From positions 1 to 24,754 of the IMG/VR virus record IMGVR_UViG_3300046715_000061: 24,754 bases of DNA, one strand, 5' to 3'. The position numbers were made by a program, and so were the translations under genes. This DNA comes from a virus. Positions 8,002 through 15,371 of this stretch are shown piece after piece; positions within the stretch are counted from its first letter, which is position 1, and each line of letters starts with the position of its first letter. Below the pieces are notes generated by a model. That model had not been told where the DNA came from and did no database searches. It saw nothing but the letters and a program-made list of their open reading frames with translations.

Positions 8002-8402
8002 CGCTGTTGGCTGCCCTCCGCGAGCACGGAGACGTGATCGAGGCGGACCTACAGCGCTACTACGGCGTGGCCCTGACGGACCTGTGGGCCGGACGCCTCA
8101 GCCTGCGGAGGCTGCGCGTCCTGCTGGAACATCTCCCGCCGGACTCCGGTACCGCCTACGCGATCACCGGCAACGACCCAGGGCCCTTGCGGGGCTGGAA
8201 GTTGGGCGATGCGCTACTTGGCCGGCTCGTGGATGAGCTGGCCTCGTACCGCTGGCAGTGGGAGACCGCCCACCAGGACAAGGGAGCACGCCGCCCGCCG
8301 CCCGGCTCGGTTCTCCCGCGTCTTCCGGCCCAGCCGGACGCTGACGCGCCGGTCATGTCCCCGCACGAGCTTGGCGGGTTCATCAACTTCGAGGAGGCGT
8401 AG
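7660..8402 (+). CDS. Tail assembly chaperone, frameshifted long form (gpGT-like)
   Basis: The product of a programmed -1 frameshift, about 247 residues. Ribosomes read frame one to 7995, slip back one base on GGGAAAC (7989-7995) and continue from 7995 in the frame ending at 8402. The joined junction would read GTGN followed by PVALLAALREHG, giving a continuous helix at the seam. The second part (EADLQRYYGVALTDLWAGRL, RRLRVLLEHLPPDSGT, ELASYRWQWETAH) matches the T-domain pattern of actinophage chaperones, with D-x-x-x-Y-Y-G-x-x-L and the L-x-x-L-P-P-x-S motif. The second frame has no good start of its own near 8007. Confidence 0.88.
7989..7995 (+). other. Programmed -1 frameshift slippery heptamer
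   Basis: The heptamer G GGA AAC is in the correct reading frame for a -1 slip (X XXY YYZ) two codons before the TAG at 7999-8001. It is one of the classic lambda-like tail chaperone slippery sequences, and the downstream -1 frame is open to 8402. Confidence 0.92.
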
Positions 8403-10687
8403 TGTCGGAAGTCGGACAGGCGTACGTCAGCCTCATTCCCACCGCTCGCGGGTTCGCGAGCAAGATGCAGTCGGAGCTAGCCGGAGATATCGGCCAGGCC
8501 GCGAGCGCCGGGGGCAAGCAGTACGGCGACAAGTTCACCCAGACCGCGCAGGGTGGCCTTGCCTCCAAGGCGAAGGGCCTGTTTGCCGGGTTCGCCAAGG
8601 CTGGCATCGTGGGGGTCGCTGGCGCGGCTGTTGGCATCGGCAAGCTTCTGGTCAGCTCGGTCGGGGAGGCGCGGGAGGCACAGCAGGTCGGGGCCCGTAC
8701 GGCGAACGTCATCAAGTCGATGGGCAACGCCTCCAAGATCAGCGCCGACCAGGTAGGGGACCTCGCCACATCCCTTTCCAATAAGGCCGGGATCGATGAC
8801 GAGGCGATCCAGTCCGGCGAGAACCTGCTCCTCACGTTCGGGAACATCCGTAACGAGGCGGGCAAGGGCAACGACATTTTCAACCAGACCAGCGGCCTGA
8901 TGGTGGACATGTCCCGGGCGATGGGTACGGACATGAACGGGGCCGCTATCCAGCTCGGCAAGGCCCTTAACGACCCAATCAAGGGTGTTTCCGCGCTGTC
9001 CCGCGTCGGCGTCTCGTTCTCGGCGCAGCAGAAGGATCAGATCAAGACCTTGGTCGAGAGCGGCAAGACGCTCGACGCGCAGAAGATCATCCTGGGCGAG
9101 GTCAAGAAGCAGTTCGGTGGCGCGGCCGAGGCTATGGCCTCCCCGGCGGACCGGGCCAAGGTTGCCTGGGGCAACTTCCAGGAGGCTATCGGTACCGCAG
9201 TCCTCCCGATCGTGGACAAGCTGCTGACCGCGTTCGCTGACGGACTCCCCAAGGCGCTGGGCCTCCTCGGCAAGCTGGGCCCCGTCCTGGCCCCGGTCGG
9301 GTCGGCGCTCAAGACGGCCGGGTCCGCCGTCGTCGGGTTCTTCTCGTCGTTCAAGTCCGGCGGTGGCGCGAGCCAGGCGACCCAGATCTTCACGAACCTC
9401 AAGGACGTGCTGACGGGCCAGATCATCCCGGCGATCAGCTCCGTGGTGTCGTACGTCTCCGGCAAGGTCGGCCCGATCTTCAGTGCCCTAGGCAACATCA
9501 TCCGGCAGAACGTCGTACCGATCATCCAGTCGCTAGCGTCGTTCATCTCCGGCAAGCTGATCCCCGCCGTCGTGACGATCTACACCAAGATCGCCTCGAA
9601 CCTGAAGCCGGTCTTCGACGCGATCTATGGCGTGATCCAGGCCAAGGTCGTACCGGCGGTTGCCCTTATCACGCAGAAGTTCCGCGAGTGGCAGCCGACG
9701 ATCCAGAAGGTGATCAGCGTCGTCGTGCTCGTGATCGGGAAGGTGCTGGAGTTCGCCGCAGCGATCCTCGGCAAGGTACTCCCGCCACTGATCAAGTTCG
9801 CCGGGTACCTGATCGGCGTTGTGGTGAAGAACATCATCAGCACCATCGAGGGCGTCGCTAAGTTCATCGGCAAGCTGATCGAGTTCGGCAAGGCCACCTA
9901 CAACGCGGGCGTCTCCGTCGTGAACTTCGTCAAGGGCGTCGTGAAGTGGATCGGGTCGCTAGGCCAGACCTGGACCAAGATCTGGAACAGCGCGAAGTCC
10001 ACCGTCGCGTCCGCGATCAGCTCGGTGAAGTCCACCGCGTCGAGCGGGCTGAACGCCGTCCTCGGATTCTTCAAGGGCCTGCCAGGCAAGATCGTTGGAT
10101 ACGCCAAGAACATGGCAGCGGCCGGAAAGAATCTCGCCACCAACGTGGTCAACGGGATCAAGAACAACATCTCCGGGGCCGCGTCTGCGGTGACCTCCGC
10201 TGTCTCCGGCATCCCCGGCAAGATCGGTGGATACGCGAAGTCGTTCGCGAAGGCCGGAGCGGGCCTGATCAGCAACTTCGTCAACGGGATGAAGGGGGCC
10301 GGGCGGCTGGTCTCCGATATCGCGGGCAACGTCTGGTCCGCCGTGAAGGGCCTGCTGAACTCGGCTATCGGCAAGATCAACGCGGCCCTGTCCTTCCGCA
10401 TCCCCATCCCCGGCGGGGGAATCAACATCGACCCGCCCGATATCCCTTACCTGGCAGGCGGTGCGCGTGTCACGTCCGGCACGCTCGCCGTGATCGGGGA
10501 GGGCCGCGAGCCGGAGACGGTACTGCCGGACTCGATGCTGCGGGGCCTCCTGGAGCGCTCGGCCGGCCAGCTCCCCAACGTGCGCGTGTTCATCGGCACC
10601 ACGGAGCTAACCGACATCGTGCGCGTCCAGGTCGATGACGCCCAGACCGAGCAGACCCGGCGACTGACCGGCGGACGGAGGTTGTAG
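8402..10687 (+). CDS. Tape measure protein
   Basis: The 761-residue protein is the longest gene seen and follows the chaperones, as expected for the protein that sets tail length and is ejected into the host envelope. It begins VSEVGQAYVSLIPTARGF, a common actinophage tape measure start. It has an early hydrophobic Gly/Ala segment (residues 55-80), a central hydrophobic region (about 433-490) and two related copies near 560-590 and 603-633 (LPGKIVGYAKNMAAAGK and IPGKIGGYAKSFAKAGA). The end (LAGGARVTSGTLAVIGEGRE, then PETVLPDSML) is a frequent tape measure C-terminus. By the usual rule of about 0.15 nm per residue the tail would be near 110-115 nm. The GTG at 8402 overlaps the previous TAG. 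Confidence 0.93.
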   Translation: MSEVGQAYVSLIPTARGFASKMQSELAGDIGQAASAGGKQYGDKFTQTAQGGLASKAKGLFAGFAKAGIVGVAGAAVGIGKLLVSSVGEAREAQQVGARTANVIKSMGNASKISADQVGDLATSLSNKAGIDDEAIQSGENLLLTFGNIRNEAGKGNDIFNQTSGLMVDMSRAMGTDMNGAAIQLGKALNDPIKGVSALSRVGVSFSAQQKDQIKTLVESGKTLDAQKIILGEVKKQFGGAAEAMASPADRAKVAWGNFQEAIGTAVLPIVDKLLTAFADGLPKALGLLGKLGPVLAPVGSALKTAGSAVVGFFSSFKSGGGASQATQIFTNLKDVLTGQIIPAISSVVSYVSGKVGPIFSALGNIIRQNVVPIIQSLASFISGKLIPAVVTIYTKIASNLKPVFDAIYGVIQAKVVPAVALITQKFREWQPTIQKVISVVVLVIGKVLEFAAAILGKVLPPLIKFAGYLIGVVVKNIISTIEGVAKFIGKLIEFGKATYNAGVSVVNFVKGVVKWIGSLGQTWTKIWNSAKSTVASAISSVKSTASSGLNAVLGFFKGLPGKIVGYAKNMAAAGKNLATNVVNGIKNNISGAASAVTSAVSGIPGKIGGYAKSFAKAGAGLISNFVNGMKGAGRLVSDIAGNVWSAVKGLLNSAIGKINAALSFRIPIPGGGINIDPPDIPYLAGGARVTSGTLAVIGEGREPETVLPDSMLRGLLERSAGQLPNVRVFIGTTELTDIVRVQVDDAQTEQTRRLTGGRRL

Positions 10688-11466
10688 TGGCCGACACGCT
10701 CACCGCAACGCTGTTCCCGGACACGACCCGGGTCAGCGTCTCGCTGTCGTGGACCTCCGCGCCGGTACCGGCAACCGCCACAGTGGAACGGGTCAACGGC
10801 GACGGCACGATCGCGCCGGTACGCGGTGCGGACCCGGCCACGCTGGTAGCGGGCGCGTGGGCCGGAGACGACTACGAGGCCCCGTTGGACTCCACGTTCT
10901 ACTACCAGGCCACGTCTACGGACCGGCCCGGCGTCGTCGTCACGTCACCGCCGTACACGATGGATTCGCAGGGCCGGACCTGGCTGAAGCATCCGGGCAA
11001 GCCGGTCCTGAACATCGTGGTGGAGGTAGCGACCGGGCCGGACCTGTCGCGGCCCGTAGCTCAAGGCGTGTTCGAGGTGCTGGGCCGGTCGCGCCCGATC
11101 GCGGTCACGATGCGGCGCGGTAGCGAACGCGGGGAGCTGCTGGTCAACACGCACACGGACGCGGACCGCGTAGCCCTCCTGGCGCTGCTAGAGGACGGTG
11201 AGCCGCTGCTCCTCTCGACCCCGGACGGGTACGGCGTCGGGTCCGTCTACGTCGCTGTAGGCGAGGTCGGGGAGAAACGGCTGACCCACGTCGGGCGTAC
11301 CGCAGACCGGCAGTTCCAGCTCCCGATCATCGTCGTGGACCGGCCGTCCGGTACCGCGCTCGCGCTCGGCAACTCGTGGTCCGACGTGCTCGGCGCGTAC
11401 CCGTCGTGGTCCCAGCTCCTCACCACCGAGGGCACGTGGATCAGCGTCCTGCAAGGCGTCGGGTAG
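10687..11466 (+). CDS. Distal tail / minor tail protein
   Basis: A 259-residue protein directly after the tape measure gene, where siphoviruses encode the distal tail (Dit) protein. It starts with GTG at 10687 overlapping the previous TAG, with GGAGG at 10677-10681. An N-terminal beta-sandwich-like part (DTTRVSVSLSWTSAPVPATA) is followed by a segment with R-T-W-L-K-H-P-G-K-P and VFEVLGRSRPIAVTMRRGSE, the latter being typical of actinophage minor tail proteins with a Dit-like ring domain. The C-terminal part is Trp-rich (NSWSDVLGAYPSWSQLL). The exact role in the baseplate is inferred from position. Confidence 0.75.
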   Translation: MADTLTATLFPDTTRVSVSLSWTSAPVPATATVERVNGDGTIAPVRGADPATLVAGAWAGDDYEAPLDSTFYYQATSTDRPGVVVTSPPYTMDSQGRTWLKHPGKPVLNIVVEVATGPDLSRPVAQGVFEVLGRSRPIAVTMRRGSERGELLVNTHTDADRVALLALLEDGEPLLLSTPDGYGVGSVYVAVGEVGEKRLTHVGRTADRQFQLPIIVVDRPSGTALALGNSWSDVLGAYPSWSQLLTTEGTWISVLQGVG

Positions 11467-11473
11467 GTCCCGC

Positions 11474-12571
11474 ATGTACGCCGCTACGGAACAGTTCTTG
11501 GACGCGCTACGCCGCAGCCACGTCGTCACGGTGCAGGTAGACGCCTACCGCGGTGCTGTCCTCTTGCAGTCGGATCTACCGATCAGCGGAGGATCGGTGA
11601 CGGTAGACGGTGGGTCGCAGATCCGCCGCACCTTGTCGCTGACCATCGCTGACCCCGCTCTGGACCCGAAGGTGGACCCGCTGGCGGTGCTGGCCCCCTT
11701 CGGGTCCGACCTCGTGGTCCGGCGCGGCATCCGCTATCCCAACGGGACAACGGAATGGGTGCCGCTGGGCCGGTTCCGGATCGAGTCGGTACAGGCGTCC
11801 GCCGCCCAGGACGCGATCAGCGTGACCGGCTCGGACCGGGCCTCAATCGTCAAGGATGCAAGGTTCACCGCGATCACGCAGGCCCAGACCTCTAACACCG
11901 TCGTACAGGAAATCACCCGCCTGATCACGGAAGCGCTGCCCGGCGTACCGGTCACGAACCGGACTACCGCGACCAACTCCACCCCGGCCGTCTACTGGGA
12001 GCGGGAACGGTGGGACGCGATCGAACAGCTCGGGGAAGCTATCGGCGCAGACGTGTTCTTCGACCCGGACGGTAACGGCGTGATCCAGCCGACCCCGGCC
12101 GTCACCAACGACCCGGCGTGGTGGGTAGACGCCGGAGAGCTGGGCGTCATGGTGGCCGGCCAACGGGAGACCAGTCGGGAGTACACCTACAACGGCGTCG
12201 TGGCCTCCGGGGAGTCGGACGGTGATATCCCGCCGGTTACCGCGACCGTGTGGGATACCGACGCTACGTCGCCCACGTACTACCTCGGGCCGTTCGGCCA
12301 GAAGCCGTACTTCTACGTAAGTCCGTTGCTCACGACAACGGCCCAATGCACCAGTGCAGCCGCGTCGATGCTGGACCGCGTGCGGGGCCTGATCCGGCAA
12401 CTCGACCTGACGTGCGTACCCAACCCGGCGCTGGAATCCGGCGACGTGATCCGGGTCCGCTTCCCTGACGGGGCGACGGAAACCCATCTCATCGACTCGT
12501 TCACTGTCCCGTTGGACCCGGGCAGCGCGATGACCCTCAAGACCCGTTCCCCCGAGCCAGCGACGGAGTGA
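11474..12571 (+). CDS. Baseplate hub-like minor tail protein (DUF5047-like)
   Basis: The 365-residue protein resembles the DUF5047-type minor tail proteins of actinophages. The N-terminal domain (LRRSHVVTVQVDAYRGAVLL, then DLPISGGSVTVDGGSQIRRT) is followed by RFRIESVQASAAQDAISVTG, then NTVVQEITRLITEALPG. A central IEQLGEAIGADVFFDPDGNG and a C-terminal ALESGDVIRVRFPDGATETH with SFTVPLDPG complete it. The D-V-F-F-D-x-D-G and the final L-I-D-S-F-T pattern resemble gp27/gpD-type hub folds that hold the tail tip. It probably forms the hub through which the tape measure leaves. Confidence 0.75.
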   Translation: MYAATEQFLDALRRSHVVTVQVDAYRGAVLLQSDLPISGGSVTVDGGSQIRRTLSLTIADPALDPKVDPLAVLAPFGSDLVVRRGIRYPNGTTEWVPLGRFRIESVQASAAQDAISVTGSDRASIVKDARFTAITQAQTSNTVVQEITRLITEALPGVPVTNRTTATNSTPAVYWERERWDAIEQLGEAIGADVFFDPDGNGVIQPTPAVTNDPAWWVDAGELGVMVAGQRETSREYTYNGVVASGESDGDIPPVTATVWDTDATSPTYYLGPFGQKPYFYVSPLLTTTAQCTSAAASMLDRVRGLIRQLDLTCVPNPALESGDVIRVRFPDGATETHLIDSFTVPLDPGSAMTLKTRSPEPATE

Positions 12572-12573
12572 TC

Positions 12574-12804
12574 ATGCGTTCCCTCGATGCGCTGTACCAG
12601 CTCATCAAGCCCGTGCCCAACGCGGTCCGCCTCCGGGTCGCCACCGTCGAAGGCTTCACGTCCACGTCCGCGACGATCAACCTCGCCGGTGGGTCGGTAT
12701 CGGGGGTCCAGTACCTGACCGGCTACAGCCCGGCCGTAGGGCACACGGTGCTGGTTCTCCAGACGAACGTGGGCGTGCTGGTCATCCTCGGCAAGACCAA
12801 CTGA
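12574..12804 (+). CDS. Small OB/spike-like tail-tip protein
   Basis: A 76-residue, beta-rich protein directly after the hub. The strand pattern NAVRLRVATVEGFTSTSATI, then GGSVSGVQYLTGYSPAVGHT and VLVLQTNVGVLVILGKTN resembles the OB domain at the start of gp5/VgrG-type spikes. The G-x-x-V-L-V-L and final V-I-L-G-K-T-N elements are its typical end. No triple beta-helix follows, so if it is a spike protein it is minimal. The ATG at 12574 has CGGAG at 12564-12568; a GTG at 12568 overlapping the hub stop would add two residues. Confidence 0.65.
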   Translation: MRSLDALYQLIKPVPNAVRLRVATVEGFTSTSATINLAGGSVSGVQYLTGYSPAVGHTVLVLQTNVGVLVILGKTN

Positions 12805-12905
12805 TGAACGTGCTGCTCGCCGCAGCTCTGTACTTCCTCAACTCCCTTGGCTGGCTGGCGCTCGGCTACTACATCGGCCGTCTGTCCCGGCCACGCCGCC
12901 ACTGA
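12804..12905 (+). CDS. 33-residue one-span membrane micropeptide before endolysin
   Basis: The ATG at 12804 overlaps the preceding stop (TGATG) and the gene ends 14 bases before the endolysin start. The product has one hydrophobic span at residues 3-24 (VLLAAALYFLNSLGWLALGY) and a basic tail (GRLSRPRRH), a topology of N-terminus out and C-terminus in by the positive-inside rule. The position next to the endolysin suggests a part in lysis or its timing, but no family is recognised. Confidence 0.65.
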   Translation: MNVLLAAALYFLNSLGWLALGYYIGRLSRPRRH

Positions 12906-12919
12906 TCCACGGAGGAGTC

Positions 12920-13732
12920 ATGACCGCTTACGGACGGACCGTCTACGGCAGCAACCCGCTAGCCGGTGCCGCACGCAACAACGCTGCTGCACGCGGCTGG
13001 GGCCCGGGGTGGCCGAACGCCCAGGAGTCCAAGATGATCACCGTCGCCGGGGGCGGGGTGAAGGTCCGGGTGCGGCGCGAGATTGGCCCGCTCGTCGCCA
13101 CTCTCCTCGCGCTCACGGACAAGACGTACAACCTGAAGCCGGGGGCCTGCTGGGGATTCGCCAACCGGCCCATCCGTGGCACGAAGACCGCGTCGAACCA
13201 CTCGTGGGGCCTAGCGGTTGACCTCAACGCTGAGGACAACCCGATGAGCACGACCTTCCACACCGATATTCCCCCGGCCGTCGTGAAGGCGTGGGAGTCG
13301 TGCCACTTCTACTGGGGCGGCCGGTACGCCAACAGGCCGGACCCGATGCACTTCGAGTACGTGGGCCGCCCGGCGGACGTAGCCGCTGACCTCAAGCGGG
13401 CCGCCGCACTGCTCAACCCCAGTGCACCAGTCGTTGCGCCGCCGCTGGACCGGTCGCTGGTGATGAAGCAGTGGCGTATCGACAAGGCCACCCGGGCAGG
13501 GCAGAAGCCCACCGAGACGCTGAGCAATAGCGAGGCGTACTGGGTGAGCTGGTACCGCCGCAGCCTCGGCATCCTGCTGACCCGCAAGAAGGTCACCTAC
13601 GACGGCCGGGAGACGTTCCTGTCTCTGGTCCAGCGGTTCCAGAAGGCGTACGGGCTGGTGCCGGACGGCATCCCCGGACCCAAGACCGTGGACGCGCTGC
13701 GCCGCCTTGCGGGCTACCGCGTCCAGGACTGA
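12920..13732 (+). CDS. Endolysin: M15-type peptidase with peptidoglycan-binding domain
   Basis: The 270-residue enzyme would cut peptidoglycan stem peptides at the end of infection. The N-terminal domain carries the M15 metallopeptidase zinc signature: His94 and Asp101 in SNHSWGLAVDLN and His144 in DPMHFEY, with Arg86 in the loop before them (RPIRGTKTASNHS). A linker at about 165-205 leads to a C-terminal peptidoglycan-binding-1 type repeat (SLVQRFQKAYGLVPDGIPGP followed by KTVDALRRLAG, about 225-265). No signal peptide is seen, so export must depend on a holin. GGAGGAG at 12911-12917 precedes the ATG at 12920. Confidence 0.92.
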   Translation: MTAYGRTVYGSNPLAGAARNNAAARGWGPGWPNAQESKMITVAGGGVKVRVRREIGPLVATLLALTDKTYNLKPGACWGFANRPIRGTKTASNHSWGLAVDLNAEDNPMSTTFHTDIPPAVVKAWESCHFYWGGRYANRPDPMHFEYVGRPADVAADLKRAAALLNPSAPVVAPPLDRSLVMKQWRIDKATRAGQKPTETLSNSEAYWVSWYRRSLGILLTRKKVTYDGRETFLSLVQRFQKAYGLVPDGIPGPKTVDALRRLAGYRVQD

Positions 13733-13744
13733 GAGGAGCAACCG
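13732..13744 (+). promoter_or_regulatory. Variant start element before holin gene
   Basis: AGAGGAGCAACCG directly before the ATG at 13745 matches the right-arm start element AGAGGAGCGAACC with one base missing. It is the only near copy seen within the rightward structural-lysis block. Confidence 0.5.
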
Positions 13745-13957
13745 ATGATCTGGAAGCGCGAACCGGCAATGATCCTTGGCGTTGTGCAGGCGATCGTCGC
13801 CCTAGCGATCAGCTTCGGCTTCGGACTGTCCGCTGAGCAGACCGGCGCGATCCTCGCCGTAACCGCCGCCGTACTGGCGCTGGTTACCCGGTCCCAGGTG
13901 ACCCCTGTGGCTCGGCCGGCCAACCCGCCCAGCGAGCCAGACGACCCGGTGGCGTGA
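13745..13957 (+). CDS. Probable holin, two membrane spans
   Basis: A 70-residue protein directly after the endolysin. Two hydrophobic spans are visible: residues 9-26 (MILGVVQAIVALAISFGF) and 33-47 (TGAILAVTAAVLALV), joined by a short polar turn (GLSAEQ). The tail is polar and proline-rich (PVARPANPPSEPDDPVA). This matches the small two-span holins that follow endolysins in actinophages, which form the membrane lesion. The start is ATG 13745. Confidence 0.75.
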   Translation: MIWKREPAMILGVVQAIVALAISFGFGLSAEQTGAILAVTAAVLALVTRSQVTPVARPANPPSEPDDPVA

Positions 13958-13960
13958 TGC

Positions 13961-14212
13961 ATGGACGCAACCCCGATCCTGGCGCAGTACGGCGCTCTCG
14001 GGGTCATGGTCATCGCTGCGGGGCTGGCCGTCCGGGTTTTGTTCCAGCGGACCACCGAAGCGTATGAGCGGGAGCGGGAGCGGGCCGACCGCATGGAGCA
14101 GGAAGTCCAACGGCTTAACGCCGTGATCCAAGAGAAGATGCTGCCCATCCTCCACGAGGCGACCCGGGCCATTTCCGACGCTCTGCAAGAGCAGCGCAGG
14201 AGGGACCGCTGA
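13961..14212 (+). CDS. One-span membrane protein with coiled coil, lysis region
   Basis: An 83-residue protein with one N-terminal membrane span (residues 7-29, including QYGALGVMVIAAGLAVRVLF) and a long charged helix (TTEAYERERERADRMEQEVQ, then LNAVIQEKMLPI) likely to form a coiled coil in the cytoplasm. Proteins of this shape follow holins in many actinophages and may be a second holin or a holin regulator. The previous gene ends at 13957 and the next starts in the stop of this one (TGATG at 14210-14214). Confidence 0.7.
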   Translation: MDATPILAQYGALGVMVIAAGLAVRVLFQRTTEAYERERERADRMEQEVQRLNAVIQEKMLPILHEATRAISDALQEQRRRDR

Positions 14213-14397
14213 TGCCGACGACACCGACCCCCGCAGAACTGGCGGACGCGCGAGAGCTACTGGAGTCCAGCCGACGCCTCCGTGATGACCTGCTTGGGGC
14301 GGTCGGGAAGCTGGACTCATACATCGAGCAGTTGCGGGAGGTGACCGGTGACGAGCCACATTCCGGAGCTACCGCGCCAGCTCCTCCGGGACACTAG
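14212..14397 (+). CDS. Small helical protein, lysis region
   Basis: A 61-residue soluble protein with a helix-rich Asp/Leu/Arg core (PAELADARELLESSRRLRDD, then LLGAVGKLDSYIEQLREV) and a proline-rich end (ATAPAPPGH). The start overlaps the previous stop. Its last 50 bases overlap the next gene in another frame. No family is recognised. Confidence 0.6.
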   Translation: MPTTPTPAELADARELLESSRRLRDDLLGAVGKLDSYIEQLREVTGDEPHSGATAPAPPGH

Positions 14398-14497
14398 CGA
14401 CCTCATGACCACGCTCGATCAGACCGTGGCGAACCTCCGCGCGTTCACCGAACGGTTGCGTGCGGCAACCGAGGCCCAACGTCAGGAGGACCAATGA
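14348..14497 (+). CDS. Small helical protein overlapping its neighbours
   Basis: A 49-residue frame starting at GTG 14348, with GGGAGGTGA at 14336-14344 a few bases before it. It reads TSHIPELPRQLLRDTSDLMT, then TLDQTVANLRAFTERLRAAT, a helical and possibly coiled-coil protein, and ends EAQRQEDQ. It overlaps the previous gene by 50 bases and the next by four (ATGA at 14494-14497). It fills a gap that would otherwise separate two tightly packed genes, which is the main support. Function unknown. Confidence 0.55.
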   Translation: MTSHIPELPRQLLRDTSDLMTTLDQTVANLRAFTERLRAATEAQRQEDQ

Positions 14498-14964
14498 ACG
14501 AACGGATTCCGGGCCTGGTCGCACAGGCCGAACAGCTCTCCGGCAACGTCAGCGCGCTAGCTGCGGAGGTCGGCGCGCTACGGACCAGCAACCGCCACAT
14601 GCGGCAGATCGTCGGCGCGATCGCTGCGGTACTAGCGCTGGTGGTCCTGGTCGCTGTCGTGCTCGTGTTCGTGGCCGCCGACGCGCGGGAGGCGTCCCGC
14701 CGGGCCGAGGCCGCCAACTCGCTAAGCGAGCGGAACGCCCAAGCACAGAAGGTCTCCTGCGAATCCGGCAATGAGGCCCGGCGCGTCAACCGCCAGCTCT
14801 GGACGTACGTGCTGGACCTCTCCAGCAAGAACCCGAACCTGACCGCCGAGCAGCACCGACAGATCCGGACGTTTCGCGGCTACCTCGTGACGGTGTACGC
14901 GGACCGCGACTGCAACTCCGATCATCCGACCCCGCTACCGAGTCCGCCGTCGCCGTCTCGGTAG
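14494..14964 (+). CDS. One-span membrane protein with N-terminal coiled coil
   Basis: A 156-residue protein. The N-terminal helix (PGLVAQAEQLSGNVSALAAE, then VGALRTSNRH) may be a coiled coil in the cytoplasm. One strong span covers about residues 37-61 (QIVGAIAAVLALVVLVAVVL). A helical outer part has two cysteines (KVSCESGNE and DRDCNSDHP) and a proline/serine tail. A spanin- or envelope-related role in lysis is possible from the location; no family is recognised with certainty. GGAGGACC at 14485-14492 lies just before the ATG. Confidence 0.7.
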   Translation: MNERIPGLVAQAEQLSGNVSALAAEVGALRTSNRHMRQIVGAIAAVLALVVLVAVVLVFVAADAREASRRAEAANSLSERNAQAQKVSCESGNEARRVNRQLWTYVLDLSSKNPNLTAEQHRQIRTFRGYLVTVYADRDCNSDHPTPLPSPPSPSR

Positions 14965-14999
14965 CGGCCCCGCAAGAACCAACCCGAAGGAGCAAGCCC

Positions 15000-15134
15000 G
15001 TGAGTACTCAGACCCCCGAGCCGGACCCGGCCGACGTGCCGGAGACCGACGTGCCGGATACCGACCAGCCGGACGTCTCGACCCCGCCGGACCCGGACAC
15101 CGAGAACACCGGTACGGAGGAGGAGGCAGGCTAA
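15000..15134 (+). CDS. Small acidic Pro/Asp/Thr-repeat protein
   Basis: A 44-residue frame starting at GTG 15000, with GAAGGAGC at 14986-14993. The product is built of loose PDP/ETD/DVP repeats (PDPADVPETDVPDTDQPDVS) with no hydrophobic residues beyond valine, so it is probably unfolded. It is the last gene before a strong terminator. Function unknown; the binding site and position are the evidence that it is a gene. Confidence 0.55.
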   Translation: MSTQTPEPDPADVPETDVPDTDQPDVSTPPDPDTENTGTEEEAG

Positions 15135-15152
15135 CAGCCGCCACCGACAACG

Positions 15153-15187
15153 AACGGCCCCCTGGCTTACGCCGGGGGGCCGTTCTT
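15153..15187 (+). terminator. Hairpin terminator after structural-lysis operon
   Basis: AACGGCCCCC at 15153-15162 pairs perfectly with GGGGGCCGTT at 15175-15184 and is followed by TTCTTCTG. The loop is TGGCTTACGCCG and can pair partly within itself. It lies 18 bases after the last stop of the rightward late genes. Confidence 0.8.
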
Positions 15188-15245
15188 CTGCGTCCCGCGC
15201 CACGAGTGGGGGAACCCGACGGGGTGGGCTCAACCCTGCACGAGA

Positions 15246-15293
15246 GGTACGGCTAGGCCCGGGTCTCCCCGATCGCTCCTCGCTCGCCGTACC
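15246..15293. other. 48-bp dyad, candidate attP core
   Basis: GGTACGGC at 15246-15253 is mirrored by GCCGTACC at 15286-15293; ten of the outer eleven bases of each half match. The total length of 48 bp with outer arms and an asymmetric centre is the geometry of minimal attP sites of serine integrases such as Bxb1. The integrase gene is 3.7 kb away, which is farther than usual, so the assignment is tentative. Confidence 0.35.
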
Positions 15294-15316
15294 AGGAGGC
15301 CGCAAGGTATCACGGC

Positions 15317-15353
15317 GCAACCTGGACTTATGCCGCCGCCTAGTCCAGGTTGC
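15317..15353. repeat. Perfect 12-bp inverted repeat
   Basis: GCAACCTGGACT at 15317-15328 and AGTCCAGGTTGC at 15342-15353 are separated by 13 bases. A second small hairpin, GTTGCC/GGCAAC, follows at 15357-15371, so the GCAAC/GTTGC word occurs four times in 55 bases. No T-run follows. It could be an operator, an RNA structure in a leader, or an attachment-site arm. Confidence 0.6.
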
Positions 15354-15371
15354 TGCGTTGCCGGGGGCAAC

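Noticed and set aside
12568-12573. GTG start for the OB/spike-like gene overlapping the hub stop
   Set aside because: The ATG at 12574 has a better-placed binding site; the difference is only two residues, so this is a preference rather than proof.
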